Assembly: GCF_907164915.1 (NCBI RefSeq)
Contig: NC_061865.1
Location: forward strand, 49,759,363-49,823,362
Reading direction: 5' to 3'
DNA length: 64,000 nucleotides
Source: Impatiens glandulifera
Taxonomy: Eukaryota > Streptophyta > Magnoliopsida > Ericales > Balsaminaceae
A program made the translations under genes and the position numbers. A model generated the notes under the pieces. That model was given only the letters and a program-made list of their open reading frames with translations, made no database searches and was not told where the DNA came from. Below are positions 46,131 through 56,453 of this stretch, in pieces (within the stretch, counting starts at the first letter, position 1; every line of letters starts with the position of its first letter).

Positions 46131-48411
46131 TTAATCAATTGCGATGATGAGAAAACCGACAGAAACGTACATGAGAAAGACTGGATAGAGTGCGAGAGCT
46201 TTTCTTCTAGGGTTGACGGCTGTACTCATGAAAGGATATGCTGCCCAAGAGCTCCATCCCAATGTTACACAAACCACGACAACCTTGACTATCACGTTAT
46301 CCTTTATCATACAGATTAATGCACCAATATCCAATGGGAACAAGCAGTAACCCAGAAGAGACAGACTCTGGAAGAAGATTATGTGACCTCCCTGATCATA
46401 TGATTAACAACAACAACAACAACAACAAATTGTTCATCCGAAAAATTATGTCACTGATTTAAATCAAACAGAGAAAGAGAGAAGTACCAGTAGTAACACA
46501 TTCAATGTCAGAATCACAGCACCAGCTGCTAGAAGTGCAAATGCAACCGCGAAAACTTCAGACTGCAAGAAGATTGAACATCAAGAACTTGTTTTGTGTC
46601 AGTTATTTGGTTCAAGACTCTTTTATTCATTATATATTTGTACCCCTAAATGTGTTTTCTGGGTTACTGCAAAGTTTCTTGGATAGAGGTGGAATGTGAT
46701 ATTCCTTTAAATGTAAAAAAATAAAAATATGTAACATTCTTCTTTCTTTCATAAGTTTTATTGTTTGTCTTGCTAGCAAAAATATAATCAAATAAAAGCA
46801 CATCATCATCTAATCACACAAGATCGAATACCAGTTCCAACCAAAAAATGCCACAAATAAAGGACCGAATGAAGACACAGGTTAATCATCCCCATGGACA
46901 ATAATAACTACTTAATTAGTGGGCTGTTTTGAAATGAACTTTTTCAACTTGACTATGATCCGGAAAAATCGACTTCTGTTATGTTTGCAAAAAAATCAGA
47001 ATAATCTTGAAAATCCATAAAAGAATGTCTATATTAAATGAAACAAAAAATTACTATAATCTGGATCATGATTCATAATATAACTCTTTATATCAAATGA
47101 AGCAAAAATCACACTATAATCTGGATCATGATTCATTATATAATCTTTATATCGAATGAAACAAAAATCACACTATAATCTAGATCATGATTCATAATAT
47201 AATCTCTATATCAAATGAAGCAAAAATCACACTACAATCTGATGATGATTTAGAAAATTATAATACCACACACGAAAGAAAGAAATTCCAATTTTAACCC
47301 TGGCGATTTTCCAATAGAATCGTGATTGTGTGTTACGTACTAGACTAGAGATCTAGGATTTGTAAAAGAAATGTATGTCGGACTCAGAGAGATAATCCAG
47401 ATTCAATACTATTTCATCCATATTCACAGTTTATAAGCTACTAACTGATTAACCCACTAACTTAATCTACTATCGACTATACTATCATTATACTACAACT
47501 AATTACCTACTAGTACTGTTATAAATTGACATATTATGGCAAAATGATAGTTTCCAAATAGGCTCGGGTATGCCCTGCAACCGCTTCTTCTTCTTCTCGG
47601 GGAATTGTATCTAAACCCCCAAAGAGGTCTGGTTCTCTAAATAAATGTATTGACTTCCTCAATCCAATCATAAAGGGAACTGTCATATGGATAATTTTGA
47701 TAACTCCTTAGATGGGACTTTTGATCCAGTAGTCCACCAATATGATCAATGAGACATCTATAGATTGTCATTCAAGTGAATTTCACACATTTACTCAATC
47801 ATATGTAACCGATCTAATAAACCAAAGGTTTTAATCAACATCTTCATTAGAACAACAGGTAATCAATCAAGGCATAAAAGTCCAGCAAATCAATGAGATC
47901 AAACAAAGTGATAAACGCGTACCTTTTTAACAGATGCAGACCAAGACAAAGTTAATCCAAGGAAAACAATGAAGAAGAAAGGTCCCCAAAGATCCCAATC
48001 TCTAAGTGCCTTACCAGGATCTTCCCTATACGGATTTGGGAAAACAACAAGCTTAAGATTGCTAACAATCCTAGATAGATCCCTTTTTACAGTATCCCAC
48101 ACTGGTTCAGTCAAAGTGTTTGGAGGTGGACCAAACCCATCTGATGCAATTCTTGGTTGAACAGTATCGGATCGAGGAGGTGGAGGTGGAGGAGGAGCTG
48201 AAACAGATGGAACTGGTGTGGGTTTCTGGTAAGAAGGAGGTGGGAGGTTTGAGGGGATAAATGGAGAAGATGAGACGGGAATTGAAGCTCGAGGTGGACT
48301 TGGAGGTCTAGCAGGTAGAACGGTTGATGGGTTTGAGTAGATGAGATTCTCAATCTCGTCAATGTCCGATTGGGAAGATGAATGGAGGGGTATGGTATCG
48401 CCGTGAGACAT
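46131..48411 (-). CDS. YIP4: YIP4/YIPF6-type Golgi membrane protein
   Basis: Yip1-domain proteins of this branch sit in the Golgi/trans-Golgi network and act in vesicle traffic; plant YIP4 proteins work in secretion of cell-wall material. Three exons on the - strand join in phase: 48411-47923, 46562-46488 and 46391-46131, giving 274 residues. The ATG at 48411 is chosen because the peptide [19 protein letters not shown] matches how this family begins; the open frame extends upstream but crosses the leader. The N-terminal half is Pro/Ser-rich and cytosolic (a PPPPPPP run near residue 75). Then come [18 protein letters not shown] and four more hydrophobic spans, ending [11 protein letters not shown]: five membrane spans in all, with the family GYCLFP motif. 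A GA/CT repeat at 48471-48486 lies in the leader. Intron 1 holds a solo LTR-like copy, repeat copy 6 and one copy of a 220-bp duplication. Confidence 0.9.
46921..47565 (+). repeat. dispersed repeat family R59, copy 6, with 59-bp subrepeats
   Basis: It starts GGGCTGTTTTGAAATG and ends TTTCCAAATAGGCTC. At 47033-47269 four tandem subunits of 58-60 bp carry AAATCACACTATAATCTGG and ATCATGATTCATAATATAATC. This is the clearest copy of the family. A solo LTR-like sequence (47331-47531) splits it. Confidence 0.7.
47331..47531 (-). mobile_element. 201-bp solo LTR-like insertion
   Basis: TGTTACGTAC opens and ATTGACA closes it. Removing it reconnects GATTGTG with GCAAAATGATAGTTTCC, the order seen in repeat copy 3 at 9010-9035. 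TTGTG on the left and TTATG near the right edge may be the worn target duplication. Confidence 0.55.
47624..47866. repeat. 220-bp duplicated block, copy A (YIP4 intron 1)
   Basis: It shares GAGGTCTGGTTCTC, AACTCCTTAGATGGGA, GATTGTCATTCAAGTGAATT and ATCTTCATTAGAACAACA, in the same order and orientation, with 50564-50784. Confidence 0.85.
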
Positions 48412-48923
48412 TTTCCCGGGAAATTGTCGGATTTCCGGGGAATGATCGGAATGAAATGGAGAATGATGAGAGAGAGAGAGAGAGATCAGATGATCGAAAT
48501 TATTTGGCTTAATTGGGAAGAAGATGAAGAAGAAGGATCGCACCAGTACGTGGGTAGGGTTTAGATTTTCCAAATGTCTTCGCAAATAAGCAAAACCCGA
48601 GCTTTGGTTTTATTAACTTCATATTTATGGTTTAGAGATTTTTTATTTATAACTAATTTAAAGAATATATAAAATGAAAAAATTAAATGCCTATATAATT
48701 ATTTATTTAAATATAAATACACAAAAGAATAATGTATATGCGACAGAAAGAAAGACGTAATCTCGTAAGCGATTCGATTTAGTCGGTAATTGTTGACGGG
48801 ATTATTAAATATCAAAACAACTATTTGTCTGTTTGAATGGTTAAAAAGAATTTTTTTGGTCAGTTTAATTTAATTGGTTTAATCATACTTTATTAAAATA
48901 GATTAAAATATATATCAATATTG

Positions 48924-48926
<3 letters not shown>

Positions 48927-48962
<36 letters not shown>
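48927..48962. repeat. (TA)n microsatellite
   Basis: About 18 TA dinucleotides without interruption. Confidence 0.9.
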
Positions 48963-48968
<6 letters not shown>

Positions 48969-49465
48969 TTAATAAGGGGCATTAGATTTGATAGAGGAGA
49001 GCAAACAACTTATGTTTTAAGTTATGGGTTTGAATATTTAGTTCGAACCATTAAAAAAATTGCATTATCATAATTTGTGATTTTTATTAGAACTTTAGAA
49101 ATACGATTAATCTATGTGGGTTCAATATATATCCCATAAAAACACTCAATTAATAATCAGAGGAACGGAACTTGCCGTTCGAAACTAAGACCTTAGGGAG
49201 ACTAGAGATATCCACCAATTTTATTGTTTGACTATAAGAGGGGATTAAAAAATTTAATGCAGAAGATTCAACGATTAATTCCGACAGATTACCCACCAGT
49301 CCCATGCAAGTATATACCCAACCCAAGATGGAAAATTTTAGATGAGTTTGATTAATATATAGCCTGCAAATACACTCAGCTAATTCAACGTCTAGTATCT
49401 CAAAAAGTTCAGAATATTCAATTTTTACCGTTAAGTTATAAGAGGAGATAAACATCATATTCAAC

Positions 49466-49502
<37 letters not shown>

Positions 49503-50563
49503 AAGGTTATATTGTATTTACATGAATAATGTAATGAGAAGTATAAGATCCACTAAATTTTAAAAAATTATTCTTCAAAACACAAATCCAGTTTATTAAG
49601 ATTTTTTTTAATTAAATATAACACTATAGTTAGTTAACAATTTTGAAATTAAATTTGTTTATTACTGTAATAATTAATATTCTCTTAACAAATCTATCTT
49701 TGCATGGTGCTCTTTTATTTTATTTTTATTTTATGTGTTAGGACCTAATAGTTATAACATATTAATTATCACTATTGTGATTAAATTCTCTTGAATATTT
49801 AGTCAGTTTACATAGTTTTAGTGTTTTACGGTTAGAATTGAAAAGAAAACCGAATAGGTGACCAGAATAAAATGATAAGAAAAAAATAACATAAAAAAAT
49901 AAAGATATTTGAAATTATGGTAAAAGTCTAAAATATTATTTTGTTAAGATTACTTAAAAAATAATTATTAAAATAAAAAAATATAAATAATTTCATTTAT
50001 TTTTAATATAGAAAATGTGATTAAATTAGATAATAATAAAAACTATCCTATTGGAATCTAATATGCTTAAATCAAGTCAACAACATTTTGATACTAAACA
50101 AAAATGGGCTAATTATATAGTAGTCATTAGCTAAGAAATGTGTTATTAATTCACATAGCCATGTAATTTAAACAGATGGGAAATGAAATATTTACATACG
50201 AAAATAAAATAAGTCATTCAATTTGCTCATAATTTCTTCAATTAAATATAGAATAACAGCTCCAGTCCTTAAATAATTAGAAGTTGACATTAAACAGATA
50301 CAAATAACAAAGGTTAAGAAGACAAGTTTCTTATCAACTGATCCAACATCTATAAGTTGCTCGAATCGCCATAGTTTAAAAGAATACCTAGTTTCCGTGG
50401 TATCTTTTCTGTGTAAGGTGTTGAATCGAAGTCATTATCATCGATGGAGTGGCTCTATTGCTGAAGAACATCTTTTACAACTATATATGCTTCAAGAATG
50501 AATGGAAGACCAAGTATTCATTGAAAGGTTATTATGAATCAAAAGCATTCATTTAGATAATAA

Positions 50564-50784
50564 GAGGTCTGGTTCTCAATAAATGTATTGAATTCCTCAA
50601 TTCAATCGCGATGAGAACGACACATTTAGGATAAATTTGTTTTGACAACTCCTTAGATGGGATTTTTTATCCAGTCCATCAATATGATCAAGGATACATC
50701 TATTTATGGATTGTCATTCAAGTGAATTTCACACATTGACTCAATCATATGATCAACATCTTCATTAGAACAACATGTAATCAG
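50564..50784. repeat. 220-bp duplicated block, copy B
   Basis: Same orientation and word order as 47624-47866, with several small indels and substitutions. No terminal repeats were recognised, so it may be a segmental copy or an undefined mobile fragment. Confidence 0.85.
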
Positions 50785-50979
50785 GTTATCAAAGTCGCGA
50801 AAAAATGAACTAATCCTCAAGGACTCCAGCTAGTCATAGGCTATGATTGAACATTGTTGTGTGCTCTAAGCATCAAAGTTTTGATAAAGCAACCAAATAC
50901 ATTTTCCCAGCTAAACTTGCAAAGCAATTAGCAAAATATCACAAAATAAAGGGAACAAACTTGGTAAATACTAAAAACA

Positions 50980-53900
50980 TCATGACTTCATGGAAAAGGA
51001 AATACCAAGTTTAGGCAGTACTCCTTTAAGGTCCATGAAATCATATTGTGCTGAAATTGTTACCCGTTTCCCCCTCTTTTTCAATCCTCTCTCGTAGAAC
51101 ATCGATACCTTTCCGTCGTAAGCAAACTTAGTTTTAACTTTGCTGTAAGGGTCAAGAGTGTGAGAGCATCCGATTTCAAAACTGTTCTTCAATTCAGAGA
51201 ACCTGTGGATCATTTCTGCAGCAACCTGGATTCCTTCAACATGGCCAATGTAAGATGCCCTCAATGTGTTCCCCTCTCCATTATCCTCCCTGAAGAAGAA
51301 GAAAGCTCATTCTAAAAAGGTTGAAAACATTAATTCTAGTCACAAAAAAAGTACATTACATTATAAAGGACACCAAGGAATTTGGCCTTCTAATTCCAAT
51401 ACCAACATTCCATTTTGTCATGGAGGAGGTGTCAAAACAAAATTTCCCCCCGTAAGCTATGTCATTTATGCCAAAACCAGCAGAGAACTTCAAAACTGGG
51501 TCGGAGTTAAGGATAAGACTCGAATTTATGGTGGCAATGTTATGCCTGTATTGAACATGAAGCTTAGGAACAACAAACAATTGTTAGCTGGGAACTTTCT
51601 TGGAAAGAAACCCACCAAATTAATTAAAGTATTTGTGATTTAAGGAAATAACCTTGTTTCCAGGTATAGTAAATTTTAATGCTGTCCTCGTAGTGGGAAA
51701 AATACCATCCACAATCAACTGTGGAGAGATCTGAAATTTAGTATATATATTTAGACCGTTAGCTATTGAAAACACAAACTGGCTTTGTTTAGAGACACTT
51801 TAATATTTATGTCAAGATCTCACATACAAATTAATGTGGATTCATATATAATAACATTAGGAAACATAATATATTTGATCATAGTTTAAATTTTATTGTT
51901 AGTTTCACTATGAGAGTAGCATATGTGTTAGAATTTGACAAAAGATAGGCTAACAAAGAGCCTTTTGGTATGCTTAATTTGTATTTAACTGAATCAGTAT
52001 CACATGTACACAATGATGAATATATACAAAATTGGAGAGAAGTAGGAATTTCATAACACAAGCATTTATTGAGGGTATCAACATTCATTTTCTCTTTTGT
52101 TTTAAATGGTTGCTTGGTTTCTCAGATTCCAAATTGAGGAACACAAGGAGTTCTCAATGATTTTAACACCCTCATGTAAAACTAAATACGAATGTACTAA
52201 ACGTGAGCTTGTCACGTAATAGAGAAAATCGATGATAGGAAAACCCTTTGATGAGTATGTTGGACAATTGTTATAGAGATGTACCTGATAATAAGAAACT
52301 TTTGAGTGACATGTTCAATAATAAAGTGAAAGTCGATCTCAATAAGTTTCATAAGAACATGAAAAGTGTGATTAACATTGAGAAAGGCTTCACTACCCTA
52401 CAATAAGATGGATGGTTGCAGGAGTGGAATGTGAAGTTTACAAAGAAATGACTGCAACCAATAGAGTTCAACGATTGCATGGACGAGTGCCCAACACCCC
52501 GACTCAGTGCTAGAGCGGTAGACAAAGACACTTACCATAGGCCAGGATGTTCATATCTAAATAAATAATAGTCATATGATCAATAAGACTCCACATCATT
52601 GATCCACTTAGACTAATAATTAGCTCAATTTTTATACCAATCCTGAAAATCAGGATGCAGGGGATTTTGTGAATTTAATTGAGGAATTAAAAACTAGATA
52701 GAAAAGATTGCAGTGTTCTAATATTGTTTTTCTTATTAAATCATGGTCTATACAATGAAAGTTATTTAATCAGATCTTTGTAGATAGTTTGAGAACTCTT
52801 TATATGTTACAAATAACTTTTTGTATTTCAGTTTCATCAATAAAATAAAGTTAAATTTACTTACACTAGAATTTGTATGAATATTCATAGCCAAGATGGT
52901 GTATCCTCTCTTGTATTGCGCATTTAGATGGCCAACAAATGCATCTTGATTTGTACATTTCTGTTTCATATATAAAATAAGTTGTAGACTTAATGAATAT
53001 AATTCCACTAGTACTTTTTTTTTTATCTGAATATGATGCAAAATTACTTTGAAACCTAAACTTAAAGGAATATTCAGTTTTTCTTTTTGTTTATTTATCT
53101 GGATAAATGCCAAATGAGCTAGACTAAAAAATATCATAACAGAAGATATTGGAACTAAACTGATAAATTTCTTATCAAAATTATATCCTTTCTTTAGGAA
53201 GGAGATCTACCAGGCATAAATGATATCCTTTTGCTAACTTGCAGTCGCAGGATAACTTACTTGCGTCGATCGAAATCTTTTTTTGTTGACCGGAGTGTAC
53301 TCCTCAATGGATGGTTAGCACGATCTCCCACTTAGTAGAAATCGAACTGAGATTTTGATCTCTTTGACAAGACTCTTTTTCATTTTTATTTAATATTTTA
53401 AAATGTTAGAAGGAAATAATGATAAATGTAAAAAAAGGAGACACCAAAACCATAACATGAGAAATGTTTTCAACGTCATCCGAAAACAGTTCGGGACGGT
53501 TTCTATACTTAGGTATTCATTGTTGAAGAATGGAAAAATGATTCAAAGCAACAAATCAAACCAAAAAGGAGCTTTAGGGATTGAAATGTTGTTGAAAGCT
53601 CGTGAAAACTCAAATCTCTTTGGTAAACTCAATAGTTCCTTCACATATTTTGTTGGTAGAAATTATAGAATGGACTATTGCTCAATTGAAAAATGGCAAG
53701 GAGTTGAAAATAGCTTGAATTAAAAGGAGCTTCTTTAGGGGTTGAATTATTGTTGAAAACTCATGGAAACTCCAACCTCTTTAGTAAACTCAGTAATTCC
53801 TTGACATGTTTTGTTGTTTGAAATTATAGATTGGACTATTGCTCAAATAAAAATGGCATGGAGTTGAAAATGAAAGGAGGTTTCAACAAATGGCCATCCA

Positions 53901-55999
53901 GAGTTCTTTGGACTTTATCAATTTACTCCTCTTCTTTGTGGCAATAGGATCAGGAACACTGGAAGGGTGATGCATTGGGTTCCACATGACTTTGGGTTTT
54001 CACTTAAAGTTGATAATCTTGTGAACTTGGGTGTTGAGGATGAACTGTGTTACATGATGCAAAGCTGACCTCCCTCAAGAAGAACCCTCGAGAACCTTAC
54101 CAGGCGATAAAGTCGGTGTGGATTCCACGGTTCTAAAATCTTCCCATGAGAATGATGATGTGGAGGATCCTTATTTTGCAACTATCCAAGGAAAAAAGAA
54201 TGACAATGTTGATATCCATTGGACAATGCTGATATATGTTCCCCTAGTTTGTGAAGGCGAGGCCTTTGCAGAAATCACGGGGTCGAGGATGACATAATTG
54301 AGGCTAATACTACGGTTGTTTGTATGGAAGCCGCACCGAAGTCAGTATAGGACGAATCTCCCACTTTAAAGGATGAACATGGTAAATGGATTGAATATAT
54401 GAAGAAAGAATGGGCATATTTGAAAACATGAGATCACTTCTCTCTAAGTGAGATAAAATCAACAATTGAGGATGAACTCAATTGATGTAAGAAAATTATC
54501 AATGAGGCGAACAAAAGAAGTGAGAAAAATAAATAAATGACTTGAAATCTCAGCTTTGAGAGCGAGACGTACAAGTTGCATAGTGGGGTTAGCTAGGATG
54601 GTCAAAAGATAATTGGACATGGCTCAAAAGCCGCAAGATCCGTTTTATTGTTTCAATTTGTTAGATTTGTTAGAATATATATGTATATATTTATATATGT
54701 CTTGTCTAATTTAGCTTAAGGGCATTATATTCTTTTGAGCTTTTGACTATATATACCACACTCACACTCTTGTAAAACATAATTTATCAAAATATTAAAG
54801 CCTCCACAATGGAAAGACTAAGTTTTTCATCTTTCTTCTTGATTTCTGGATAAATATTGTTAGTTTAAGGAATATCAACAAGATTAACTTATGACCATTC
54901 ATGTCATAACTTGAACTTGAATTGTATTATTTTTGTTTGGTGTTTCTCATAATCTTCACAAAATGTGATTTATTGAAATGGTTAAAAAAAATAAACTTTA
55001 AATAATTTGATGTAAGAAATGATTGATGAAGAGATATTACCTAGCTTAAATAATGAAAAAAACAAGTCCAAAATCATGGAATGAGGATGAGATAAAGTTG
55101 AAACAAAACTTTATAACAACAAAAAAAAGACAATCTTTACTTACATTAAAATTTGTATCAACATTCATAACCAAGGTGGTGCATCCTCTCTTGTACCTTG
55201 CATTTAAATGACCAACAAATGTACCATCTATCATCGCACAACTTGTTGTATGTCCCTGTTTCATATATAAAATTATATTTTACTTTTTTATAATGTATTT
55301 AGAATACAAACATTTAAAAACTAAACTTAGGCATTATTCCGTTGAGTTTTATTTTTAAATCCAACTATAATAAAAACATCATTATATTCACCCTCTCATC
55401 AATTATATCATTCAATTCATTAACCAAAATATTAAAATATCTTCTATTTAAAAAAATATATTTTATCACTATATATTAAAACCCTTTAAATTTTTTTACA
55501 AAAAAAAAATCACCATCAATCAACATTTTTTAAATAATTTATGAATTATTAATAAAAGTCAATACCGAACAAGACTTAGATGGAGACGTATTATAAAATT
55601 TATTTTCATTTTTGCTCATATTTAAAATTATTTTCAAAGGGACCTATATATATAAATGTAAAATGAATAAATACCATCATCCCAGAAGATCCTCGAACTA
55701 AATAGAGGAATTTCTTTTCAAAATTATATCCTTTCATCAGGAGATCTGCCAAGTAGAAATCAATGAATTTTATGTTAAGTATAAAAAATACTAAGATTAA
55801 GCAATCATTTTTCTATTTACTAAAATGAACGATTTTCTTATGACTTGTTTTAATCATTTATTTGAATTACATTCAAATACACTAAGGTGTGTTGGTAAAT
55901 TGACATCAGCATTAAAATTTGAAGAACAAATGTTGTTTGTTGAAAAACTTACAATAATGAATTAGATTTAAAATTAGAATTTTCATAGTACTGAAACAA

Positions 56000-56044
<45 letters not shown>

Positions 56045-56453
56045 AATATGAAAAAGAAGAAAGAAGAAAAAAAAAATCTCTTAAAATTTACAATTTTATG
56101 TAATTCTACAGTTGTCATCCAAACACAATCTTATTCTTTTTCTTAGATGGTCTGAATGTGAAGACTCAATCCATAAAACATTAATTCTTGTACTCTATTT
56201 GAGCTATGAGTCTCCACTCTCCACAACCTAGTATCCTATCATCATTTTTTCATCAATTTTTTTTTCATTATTAACTAAAATTCAAAATATTCATATTTCA
56301 TTCTTTATAATAATTTAAATATTAAATAATAAGAATATTTAATTATAAAATTACATAAGATAAAAAGAAGACTTATAAAGACACACCTTTTGCTTGCTTG
56401 CCAATGCTGGAGAAAGGTGCAGGCCCGTCGACACCACCACCGCCACCGCCCAT
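50980..56453 (-). CDS. VDAC: voltage-dependent anion channel (mitochondrial porin), divergent
   Basis: VDAC forms the beta-barrel channel for metabolites in the mitochondrial outer membrane. Six exons on the - strand join in phase: 56453-56387, 55745-55675, 55255-55145, 51730-51653, 51562-51360 and 51289-50980. The product has 279 residues, close to the usual 275-280. The N-terminal helix region reads PFSSIGKQAKDLLMKGYNF, as in family members, after an unusual GGGGGG stretch. Later family-like pieces are YKRGCTTLVMNVDTNFN, KLHVQYRHNIATINSS and FDTSSMTKWNVGIGI. Another is the porin-signature-like HTLDPYSKVKTKF. Plant VDAC genes also have six coding exons. Many positions differ from typical VDACs, so it may be a specialised or relaxed paralogue, but no stop or frameshift was found. 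Intron 3 (51731-55144) holds an extra copy of exons 2-3. Confidence 0.82.
52865..53206 (-). pseudogene. duplicated VDAC exons 2' (broken) and 3' (intact)
   Basis: Exon 3' (52960-52865) encodes 32 residues with DAFVGHLNAQYKRGYTILAM, clearly homologous to exon 3. It keeps an AAACAG acceptor, a GTAAGT donor and phase 0 at both ends. Exon 2' (about 53206-53138) retains the exon 2 pattern (KKGYNFDKKF) but has a one-base shift near its start and has lost the GT donor at its end. Exon 3' alone could still be spliced in; exon 2' looks dead. Confidence 0.75.
53400..54860 (+). repeat. unidentified inserted sequence in VDAC intron 3
   Basis: The segment shows coding-like + strand stretches broken by stops (for example 53403-53723 and, at about 54060-54290, DKVGVDSTVLKSSHEND). 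It ends in an AT-rich part with TGTTAGAATATATATG near 54669 that resembles an LTR start. It contains a 158-bp tandem duplication. I cannot assign it to a protein family; a decayed retroelement or captured gene fragment is most likely. Confidence 0.4.
53564..53879. repeat. 158-bp tandem duplication
   Basis: Two units share AAAAGGAGCTT, TTTAGG(G)GTTGAA, GTTGTTGAAA, CTCAATAGTTCCTTCACAT-like words and TGGACTATTGCTCAA, offset by about 158 bases. The copies have diverged by several indels. Confidence 0.8.
55999..56041. repeat. (TA)n microsatellite in VDAC intron 1
   Basis: About 21 TA dinucleotides. Confidence 0.9.

Larger units (their letters stand above)
48412..50979. other. intergenic region between YIP4 start and VDAC end
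   Basis: No gene was recognised. The first 190 bases are the YIP4 leader and promoter. The rest is AT-rich with a (TA)n run at 48927-48962, an A-tract at 49468-49493, and duplicated block copy B at 50564-50784. Confidence 0.5.

Noticed and set aside
48111..48362. 83-codon - strand frame in another phase of YIP4 exon 1
   Set aside because: A shadow of the Pro/Ser-rich coding exon; the composition (many L, H, Q) is that of a shifted frame.
48412..48585. 58-residue upstream extension of YIP4
   Set aside because: It is in frame but hydrophobic and low-complexity, includes the leader GA/CT repeat, and the family start MSHGD lies at 48411.
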